Origin: Lentisphaerota bacterium
GTDB lineage: Bacteria; Verrucomicrobiota; Lentisphaeria; Oligosphaerales; Oligosphaeraceae
Length of the DNA: 11,218 nt
Direction: 5' to 3'
Assembly: GCA_012800625.1 (NCBI GenBank)
Contig: JAAZIY010000164.1
Span: forward strand, 1-11,218
Shown here: piece after piece, positions 5,841-11,218 of the stretch
How positions within the stretch are numbered: the first letter of the stretch is position 1
How the letters are laid out: each line of letters opens with the position of its first letter
Notes under the pieces: model-generated
What the model was told of the DNA's origin: nothing
The model's database searches: none
Seen by the model: only the letters and a program-made list of their open reading frames with translations
Translations under genes and position numbers: made by a program

Positions 5841-6761
5841 CTATTTAAACAATAGTAGCATAATAATTGCGATGATGGCCAGACCCGGCACCCCCAACAA
5901 AAACTGCGGCACCTTCAAGAACCTGAATCTGGCCGACACCGCCTCGACCAGTGCAAGCAAGCCCCCTAGCAAAAACTGCGCCAGAACAAACACCAGCAGC
6001 CCGCCAAAGCCGCTCAGCAGCCCGGCAGGCACAATCATCAGACTGCAGATACTAGTGAAAAGCCAGAGCTTCAGAGCCGCGGCGTAATGGATGATCCCCA
6101 GGTCCGGCCCGCCATAGTCCAACACCATGGCTTCGTGAATCATAGTCAGCTCCAGATGCGTATCCGGATCATCAAAGGGCACGCGGCAGTTTTCCGCGAG
6201 CAGCAAAATAAAGAAGGCGATTGCCACCAGGAACAGCGCCGTGCCGCTATAGCTCCACATCGAGCTATCCGCTGCATTCAGCAGGCCCGACATACTAAAG
6301 CGTCCGCTCAAGCGCAGCAAAAATGCCAATATGCAGAACATGCCCAGCTCTGCCAGACTAGAAAACTGCATCTCACGGCTGGCTCCCATGCCGGCGAAGC
6401 TCGAACCCGTGTCCAGCGCGGCCAGCACCCCCAGCACACGGCCCAAAGCCAAAAAGTAAAAGAAGACAATCACATCGCCCTCAAAGGCCAGAGGCGAGTC
6501 CACAAAAGCAAAAGGCAAAAACAACATGGCGCAGAGCAGAGCCGCCAGCGTCACCAGAGGCGCCAAAGGCAGAACCCAAGTAGTAGTCTGACTATACACG
6601 CTGCCCTTGCGCAACAGCTTCAGCATATCATAGTAAGGCTGCCAAACACTGGGTCCGGGACAACCAACAAAAATCCCCTTCAGCTTGCCAACCAGTCCAG
6701 GCAGCAGCGGACAAAGCAGCAAGGACAAAACCAAACCACAAAACCAAATGAATGTACTCAT
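5841..6761 (-). CDS. NuoH-like membrane subunit, HyfC/HycD-like
   Basis: This 306-residue membrane protein anchors the peripheral arm to the pumping arm, as NuoH does in complex I. Family signatures are GCPGPSVWQPYYDMLKLLRK (residues 33-52), MGASREMQFSSLAE (125-138) and AENCRVPFDDPDTHLELT followed by MIHEAMVL (189-214). Acidic residues in these loops line the presumed entry of the proton channel. About eight hydrophobic segments fit the family, and the length matches HycD (307) and HyfC (322). The ATG at 6761 is preferred. The frame stays open to a TTG at 6776, but the protein from ATG starts directly with the first membrane segment as expected. The ribosome binding site is weak (GGG ten bases upstream). 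Decamer arrays lie on both sides. Confidence 0.88.
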   Translation of the reverse strand: MSTFIWFCGLVLSLLLCPLLPGLVGKLKGIFVGCPGPSVWQPYYDMLKLLRKGSVYSQTTTWVLPLAPLVTLAALLCAMLFLPFAFVDSPLAFEGDVIVFFYFLALGRVLGVLAALDTGSSFAGMGASREMQFSSLAELGMFCILAFLLRLSGRFSMSGLLNAADSSMWSYSGTALFLVAIAFFILLLAENCRVPFDDPDTHLELTMIHEAMVLDYGGPDLGIIHYAAALKLWLFTSICSLMIVPAGLLSGFGGLLVFVLAQFLLGGLLALVEAVSARFRFLKVPQFLLGVPGLAIIAIIMLLLFK

Positions 6762-6791
6762 ACCCAAACAACCCAAAAATTATAAAACCAC

Positions 6792-6831
6792 CTTCGTGTC
6801 TCTTCGTGTCTCTTCGTGTGTCTTAGTGTCC
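6792..6831 (-). repeat. Decamer repeat array, 4 units, between HyfB-like and HyfC-like genes
   Basis: Units at 6792-6801, 6802-6811, 6812-6821 and 6822-6831 read NNACACKAAG on the coding strand, three with GAAG and one with TAAG. The array begins eight bases past the HyfB-like stop and fills most of the 78-bp gap. Confidence 0.85.
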
Positions 6832-6839
6832 TAAACAAC

Positions 6840-8807
6840 TCAGAGGGCGAAGCCCCAGATAAACAAGGCCAGCAAGCCCAGGATCATCAGCAACACATAC
6901 AGATGCAGGTGCCCGGACTGCAGGCGGTGGCTGAAAATAGCCAGGCGCACAGTAAAATTCATCAAGGGCCGCCAGAAAAGCTGCTCGCCGCCGTCCCGGC
7001 AACTCAATTCGTAAGAGGCCTTCTTGGGAAACAAGCCCTTGGGTGCCAGTATATTCCTCATCGGCCTAAGCAAAGGCGCAAACAGGTACACCAGGGGTTG
7101 CACAAAGGCCGAGCCGGTGTACTGCATACGCGCCGTGGGCTGAGCAAAGCCGCAGTCCCAAGTAAAGCGGCGCGGCGCCTCCCTACGGCTATAAGGCAAA
7201 TGACGACGCCTAATACAGAATAACATGAACAAAAGCACCACAAAAAACAGGCTGAAACCCAGCAGCGTGTTTAGCAAATGCTCATTAAAGGCTGGCATGC
7301 AAAAATTGTCCAGCAAATCATCTGGCCAAAGCAAGCCTGACTGCCCGGCAAAGACCTGGGCCAGCCGTGAGGCCAAAAACGGTGAAAGACAAAGTAAAAT
7401 CAGGGACAGGCCCAGAAAGGCGAAAGCGCAGTGCTTCATCAGCGCCGGTATGGCATGGCTTTTCCGTGCCGCAGGACTGCGCGGCTCGCCCAAAAACACC
7501 GCTGCGCCGGCTTTGCTAAAGACGGTGGCCGCCAGTGCGCCGCAAAAAGCCAGAGTCAAAAACAGGGCCAGCGACAGAGTCGCTATCAGCAGGCTACCCG
7601 AGGCGATGCCGCGGGCTGCGGCCACATACAGCAGAATCTCCGCCATAAAGATATTGCCCGGCGGCAGCCCGGAAAGCGCCAGAGCCGACAGCATAAAGGC
7701 ACAGCCTGAGCCAGGCAGGCGCTTCTGCAGACCGCCCAGCCGGTCCAGACTCAACTCATGACAGGACTTATAGACATTGCCGGAAAGCAAAAACAAGTTG
7801 CCCTTATGCAGCGCATGCCCCAATATATGCAGCCCTGCCGCCGCAAAACTCAGCAAAGCCAGGTCGGCGCGCTGCCAATGCAGTGACAAAAAGCCGTAAC
7901 CCAGCCCGCAGGCAATCAGGCCCATGTTCTCCACGCTCGAATAAGCCAGCAGGCGCTTGAGGTTCTTCTGCGGTATGGCAAAAAATATGCCCAGCAGAGC
8001 GCCAAGCATGCCGCAAATCAATAAGCTGTAGCCCAGCAAGGGCAGCGAAACCAGGCCAGGCAGCAGCAGCCAGCGCAAAATACCGTAAAAGCCCAGGTTG
8101 ATCATGCCGGCAGAAAGCAAAGCCGACACCGGCGCGGGAGCCACCGGATGCGCCTCGGGCAGCCAAATATGCAGCACCGGCAAACCGGCCTTCAAACCAA
8201 AACCGAGCAGGCCGCTGATAAAAAAGAAAAGCGGATAGCTCTCAGCCTGCGTCCGCAACAGAAACATCAGCATCAGCAGCGCGCCGCCGGCCTGGCAGGC
8301 CAAGAAATATATCCAGGCGGCACGCAGGTTATCCTTGTGGCGATACTCAAATAAGACCAGGGCAAAGCTGAATAAGCCCATCCCCTCCCAAGCCAGCAAA
8401 AATACTATGGGCTGCGAAACCCAAGTAACCAAAAGCATCGTCGCCAGCATCAGGTTGAAAAAAAACCAGTAAAGCCCGCGACGCAAACAACTATAACCCG
8501 CATCCAAATAAGCCGGCGAATGTAATGCCGATAATATCCCGACAAAGATAATGGGCAGCAAAAACCAGGCGCGCAGAAATTCGCTATAAGAGCCGGAAGC
8601 ACCGCGATAGATAGCAGTCACACAAAAAGGCAAAAGCGATAATAAGCCTAAAACCGCGCCGCCCAAGGCGAGCAAAACCGGCAAATGCAAAGAACCAAAA
8701 GAAAAATCGGCAAGCACTAAGCCAGCGCTACGCTCATTGAGGCTCAGCAGCAAACACAGCAAAGCAGAAAAAACAAGAAGCAAAAGCGCAAAAAGCAACA
8801 GGCTCAT
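6840..8807 (-). CDS. Antiporter-like membrane subunit, HyfB/HycC (NuoL)-like
   Basis: This 655-residue membrane protein is close to E. coli HyfB (672) and is the first gene of the complex. It belongs to the NuoL/HyfB branch of the antiporter family and is expected to translocate H+ or Na+. Visible motifs are AWEGMGLFSF (Glu141), GLKAGLPVLHIWLPEAHPV (Lys206) continuing APAPVSALLSAGM, LLAYSSVENMG (Glu293), GHALHKGNLFL (Lys335) and LPPGNIFMAEILL (Glu390). The C-terminal part has the HyfB-type block FTWDCGFAQPTARMQYTGSA, followed by a final membrane segment. The start is ATG 8807 with GGAG five bases upstream (GGAGTAAGAATG). A 190-bp gap separates it from proA, so transcription may begin here. 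With the HyfF-like subunit the complex has two antiporter-like modules and no HyfD-like one in the window. Confidence 0.9.
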   Translation of the reverse strand: MSLLLFALLLLVFSALLCLLLSLNERSAGLVLADFSFGSLHLPVLLALGGAVLGLLSLLPFCVTAIYRGASGSYSEFLRAWFLLPIIFVGILSALHSPAYLDAGYSCLRRGLYWFFFNLMLATMLLVTWVSQPIVFLLAWEGMGLFSFALVLFEYRHKDNLRAAWIYFLACQAGGALLMLMFLLRTQAESYPLFFFISGLLGFGLKAGLPVLHIWLPEAHPVAPAPVSALLSAGMINLGFYGILRWLLLPGLVSLPLLGYSLLICGMLGALLGIFFAIPQKNLKRLLAYSSVENMGLIACGLGYGFLSLHWQRADLALLSFAAAGLHILGHALHKGNLFLLSGNVYKSCHELSLDRLGGLQKRLPGSGCAFMLSALALSGLPPGNIFMAEILLYVAAARGIASGSLLIATLSLALFLTLAFCGALAATVFSKAGAAVFLGEPRSPAARKSHAIPALMKHCAFAFLGLSLILLCLSPFLASRLAQVFAGQSGLLWPDDLLDNFCMPAFNEHLLNTLLGFSLFFVVLLFMLFCIRRRHLPYSRREAPRRFTWDCGFAQPTARMQYTGSAFVQPLVYLFAPLLRPMRNILAPKGLFPKKASYELSCRDGGEQLFWRPLMNFTVRLAIFSHRLQSGHLHLYVLLMILGLLALFIWGFAL

Positions 8808-8833
8808 TCTTACTCCAAAAAACTAAAAACCCC

Positions 8834-8861
8834 CATATATGAATACCTAATACAAGAACAA
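8834..8861 (-). promoter_or_regulatory. Possible sigma-70-type promoter upstream of the HyfB-like gene
   Basis: On the coding strand TTGTTC (8856-8861) and TATATG (8834-8839) are separated by 16 bases, about 27 bases before the ATG. The segment is AT-rich and lies in the longest proA-side gap. The match to the consensus is only fair, and AT-rich DNA gives such matches by chance. Confidence 0.25.
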
Positions 8862-8919
8862 AAGATAACACGGAATCAGCAAAAAGCAAACAAAACCTGA
8901 CAAAACCTGCTATCAAAAG

Positions 8920-8989
8920 ACACTAAGACACACAAAGGTACACAAAGACCTACGTAGGCATCGCATAAGCCCTTAGTGTGTCTTAGTGT
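8920..8989. repeat. Two decamer arrays in opposite orientation forming an inverted repeat
   Basis: The left arm 8920-8938 (plus-strand ACACTAAGACACAC...) and the right arm 8971-8989 are complementary over 19 bases with one mismatch. The 32-base loop (8939-8970) contains the 10-bp palindrome CCTACGTAGG (8949-8958) and GCATAAGCC. A further unit-like stretch, GTACACAAAG, follows the left arm. The structure lies between the proA stop and the HyfB-like start. No T-run follows, so it is not a standard terminator. Confidence 0.75.
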
Positions 8990-8997
8990 ACCTCCCC

Positions 8998-10278
8998 CTA
9001 TTTAATCCTTCTGTGACTGAATGTCTTTCTGCCCTCGGCATAGTCCGCCACTATCTGCCCTTTGCCTTTCAGCAGCCACTTATAGATGCACAGCCCTTCC
9101 AGTCCCACCGGGCCGCGCGCATGTATTTTATTGGTGCTTATGCCCAGCTCGGCGCCCAGTCCAAACCTGAATCCATCACTAAACCTGGTACTGCAATTCC
9201 AGAACACATCGGCGGCGTCCACCTGCGCCATAAAGGCCTCGGCATGCTCGATGCTGGCGCTCACTATAGCCTCGGTATGCCCGGAGCCATAGCGATTGAT
9301 ATGCTCGACCGCCTCCTCGAGACTGGCCACCGTCTTTATCGCCAGCACATAGTCCAGGTATTCGGTCTTCCAGTCCTCTGCGCTAGCCGGCTTCATGTCG
9401 GCCAGCTTCCGGGTTTTTTCGCAGCCGCGCAGCTCCACGCCGCGCGCCTCCAGCGCCGGCAGCGCCATCTTTAGAAACCCGGCGGCTATATCCTGATGCA
9501 GCAGCAGCTTCTCAGCCGCGTTACACACTGCCACATACTGGCACTTCGAGTCCAGGCTGATATCCAGCGCCATCTGCAAATCCGCCTCTGAGTCCACATA
9601 CACATGGCATATGCCGTCGGCATGGCCCAGCACCGCGATATTGCTGTTTTCCTTGATATGGCGCACGAACTCATTCGAGCCCCTGGGCACGATCAGGTCT
9701 ATATACTCATCGAGTCTGAGCATCTCGCCCACTTCTTCGCGCGACTCGAGCAGCTGCAGCCAGTGTTTCGGCATGCCGGCCTCTTCCGCCGCCTCGGCTA
9801 TGCACTGCGCCAGAATCCGATTGCTCAGCATCGCCTCGCTGCCCCCCTTCAAGAGCGCCGCGTTGCCACTTTTCAGGCAAAGGCAGGATATCTGCACCAG
9901 GGCGTCGGGCCGCGACTCGAACACCACGCCTATCACGCCTATTGGGCAGCTCACCTTAAACAGCTCCAGCCCCTGGTCCAGCTCGGTGGCGCTCAGGGTT
10001 TGCCCTACGGGGTCGGGCAGCCCTATCAGGCTATTTATGCCGGCTATCACCTCGTCCAGCTTGCCCTGGTCGAACCTCAGACGCTTCATGGCCGGAGCCT
10101 CCAGCCCCTCCCGCTCAGCCCGCCTCAGGTCTTCGCGATTCGCCGCAAATATCTCCTCCGCCCTCGATGCAAGCGCCTCGGCCACCGCTTGCAAAGCCCG
10201 GTTTTTCTTTTCGCCATTTTGGGCTGCCATCAACCTCGAGGCCGCCTTGGCCGCCGCCGCCATATCCCTGCTAGTCAT
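8998..10278 (-). CDS. proA: Gamma-glutamyl phosphate reductase ProA
   Basis: ProA reduces gamma-glutamyl phosphate to glutamate 5-semialdehyde with NADPH, the second step of proline synthesis in the cytoplasm. It belongs to the aldehyde dehydrogenase superfamily. The protein is 426 residues, against about 417 usually. Motifs present are VSCPIGVIGVVFESRPDA (about 109-126), SGNAALLKGGSEA, DLIVPRGSNEFVRHI (about 194-208) and YVAVCNAAEKLLLH, with the catalytic Cys at about 252. All domains are intact. I chose the ATG at 10278 over the one at 10284 because AAGG ends seven bases before it, whereas the upstream ATG leaves one base. That AAGG is part of a decamer unit. The TAG stop is followed directly by GGGGGAGG and another array. 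proB lies on the far side of the Ehr cluster. Confidence 0.95.
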   Translation of the reverse strand: MTSRDMAAAAKAASRLMAAQNGEKKNRALQAVAEALASRAEEIFAANREDLRRAEREGLEAPAMKRLRFDQGKLDEVIAGINSLIGLPDPVGQTLSATELDQGLELFKVSCPIGVIGVVFESRPDALVQISCLCLKSGNAALLKGGSEAMLSNRILAQCIAEAAEEAGMPKHWLQLLESREEVGEMLRLDEYIDLIVPRGSNEFVRHIKENSNIAVLGHADGICHVYVDSEADLQMALDISLDSKCQYVAVCNAAEKLLLHQDIAAGFLKMALPALEARGVELRGCEKTRKLADMKPASAEDWKTEYLDYVLAIKTVASLEEAVEHINRYGSGHTEAIVSASIEHAEAFMAQVDAADVFWNCSTRFSDGFRFGLGAELGISTNKIHARGPVGLEGLCIYKWLLKGKGQIVADYAEGRKTFSHRRIK

Positions 10279-10285
10279 ATACATA

Positions 10286-10289
10286 CCTT
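10286..10289 (-). promoter_or_regulatory. Ribosome binding site of proA inside a decamer repeat
   Basis: AAGG on the coding strand ends seven bases before the ATG at 10278. It is formed by the last unit (ACACGAAG) of the array at 10287-10316 plus one base. This spacing decides between the two in-frame ATG codons. Confidence 0.55.
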
Positions 10290-10316
10290 CGTGTAACTTA
10301 GTGTCTCTTCGTGTCC
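10287..10316 (-). repeat. Decamer repeat array, 3 units, between the methyltransferase gene and proA
   Basis: Units at 10287-10296, 10297-10306 and 10307-10316 read NNACACKAAG on the coding strand, starting TTTTTTGGACACGAAG. The array fills most of the 45-bp gap and forms the proA leader. Confidence 0.85.
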
Positions 10317-10323
10317 AAAAAAT

Positions 10324-11136
10324 CTAGCCCACCAGTCTTTGCCTGAGGCATTCATACAGCAGCAGAGCGCTCGCCGTAGACACATTCAGCGAGTCCGCCT
10401 TGCCCATCATAGGCAGGCGCAGCCGCTCATCGGCGGCCTGCATCCAGGTCTCGCTCAGACCATACTGCTCCGAGCCTACCACGATAGCCAGCGGCCCCTT
10501 CATATCCACGTCGAAGTAGAGTTTTTCCACGTGCGGGCTAGCCGCCAGTATGCGCAGGCCCGCCGCCTTCAGCCAGTCTATGGCCTCTTCACTGCTGGCC
10601 TCTGCTATGGGCAGAGTAAAAAGATTCCCAGTGCTGGCCCGCACCACATTCGGATTATACAAGTCCGTGCGCGAGTCACAGAGTATCAGCCCGTCCACGC
10701 CCACCGCGTCCGCCGAGCGCATCATAGTTCCCAGATTCCCCGGCTTCTCTATCTGTTCAGCCACCAGGAAAAACGCCTTTTCCGGCGGAATAGTCAGCCC
10801 TTTCAGCCCTCTGCGTCTCTGCGGCCCTATGCCCAGCAGGCCTTCCGGCCTATCCCTATATGCGATTTTGGCAAAGGCGGCGGCGCCCAGCCTAAACAGC
10901 CTGGCACCCCGAGCCACAAATTCCCTCAGCAGCCCCTCCTCATTTTCGCCCTGATACAGCTCCGGACAAAAATACAGCTCATCCACCGGATACTCCGCCT
11001 CCAAGGCCCGTCGCAGCGCCCTATACCCCTCGATAAGCACCACCTGGTCCCTATCCCTAGGTCCACGCTCACGCCACTTCACGATCTGCTTCACGCGCCC
11101 ATTCTGCAGACTATTAATTTCCTCAAATTCCAACAC
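10324..11136 (-). CDS. SpoU/TrmH-family RNA 2'-O-methyltransferase
   Basis: This cytoplasmic enzyme of the SPOUT superfamily is predicted to methylate a ribose 2'-OH in rRNA or tRNA using S-adenosylmethionine. It has 270 residues. The N-terminal part, about 5-110, looks like the SpoU substrate-binding domain (VLIEGYRALRRALEA, RPEGLLGIG). The knotted catalytic domain carries the three family motifs: EKPGNLGTMMRSADAVG (about 130-146, with Asn and Arg), IVVGSEQYGLSE (about 218-229) and LPMMGKADSLNVSTASALLL (about 241-260). The exact substrate cannot be told from the sequence. The GTG at 11136 has GGGGAG six bases upstream. The TTG at 11142 has no space from it, and the TTG at 11133 is also possible. 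It lies 45 bp upstream of proA and may be cotranscribed with it. Confidence 0.88.
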   Translation of the reverse strand: MLEFEEINSLQNGRVKQIVKWRERGPRDRDQVVLIEGYRALRRALEAEYPVDELYFCPELYQGENEEGLLREFVARGARLFRLGAAAFAKIAYRDRPEGLLGIGPQRRRGLKGLTIPPEKAFFLVAEQIEKPGNLGTMMRSADAVGVDGLILCDSRTDLYNPNVVRASTGNLFTLPIAEASSEEAIDWLKAAGLRILAASPHVEKLYFDVDMKGPLAIVVGSEQYGLSETWMQAADERLRLPMMGKADSLNVSTASALLLYECLRQRLVG

Positions 11137-11142
11137 CCTCAA

Positions 11143-11148
11143 CTCCCC
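11143..11148 (-). promoter_or_regulatory. Ribosome binding site deciding a GTG start
   Basis: GGGGAG on the coding strand ends six bases before GTG 11136. This favours GTG over the TTG codons at 11142 and 11133 as the start of the methyltransferase. Confidence 0.5.
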
Positions 11149-11172
11149 AATCTAAAAAAAACATCTAAAAAC

Positions 11173-11218
11173 CTTAGTGTGACTTAGTGTCTCTTCGTGT
11201 CTCTTCGTGTCCTCCCCC
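11173..11218 (-). repeat. Decamer repeat array, 4 units, reaching the window edge
   Basis: Units at 11173-11182, 11183-11192, 11193-11202 and 11203-11212 read NNACACKAAG on the coding strand and are preceded there by GGGGGA (11213-11218). The same GGGGGAGG lead follows the proA stop codon, so an upstream gene may end just outside the window. Confidence 0.85.

Overview
The window is one co-directional minus-strand block from an unidentified, probably anaerobic, Gram-negative-type bacterium. Coding DNA is moderately GC-rich, while parts of the spacers are AT-rich. The genes do not fix the phylum, and I do not assign one.

In transcription order (high to low coordinates) the window holds: a SpoU/TrmH-family RNA methyltransferase; proA; six genes for a membrane-bound complex related to hydrogenase-4, formate hydrogenlyase and complex I (HyfB-, HyfC-, HyfE-, HyfF-, HyfG-like proteins and a fused HyfH/HyfI-like protein); and the 5' end of proB, cut by the window edge. 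proA and proB, normally neighbours, are therefore separated by the whole cluster.

The complex has the parts of an ion-pumping ferredoxin-linked machine: two antiporter-type membrane subunits, a NuoH-like subunit, a HyfE-type membrane subunit, a NuoC-NuoD-type large subunit, and an iron-sulfur subunit carrying a two-cluster ferredoxin domain plus the NuoB cluster. The large subunit, however, lacks the complete CxxC pairs that hold the NiFe centre of hydrogenases. It best fits the energy-converting hydrogenase-related (Ehr) complexes, whose electron acceptor is unknown. It should not be annotated as a hydrogenase.

The spacers are as notable as the genes. Eight of the nine gene-flanking gaps, counting the one at the right edge, carry short arrays of a 10-bp unit (NNACACKAAG on the coding strand, sometimes with a 5-bp GGGGA insert). 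These arrays supply the ribosome-binding sequence of proA and proB and the stop codon of the iron-sulfur subunit gene. The two longest spacers, on either side of the large-subunit gene, each contain a copy of a ~290-bp dispersed element with an AT-rich half and a hairpin-rich half. One copy appears to have imperfect terminal inverted repeats. No tRNA, rRNA, CRISPR array, transposase gene or clear intrinsic terminator was seen.
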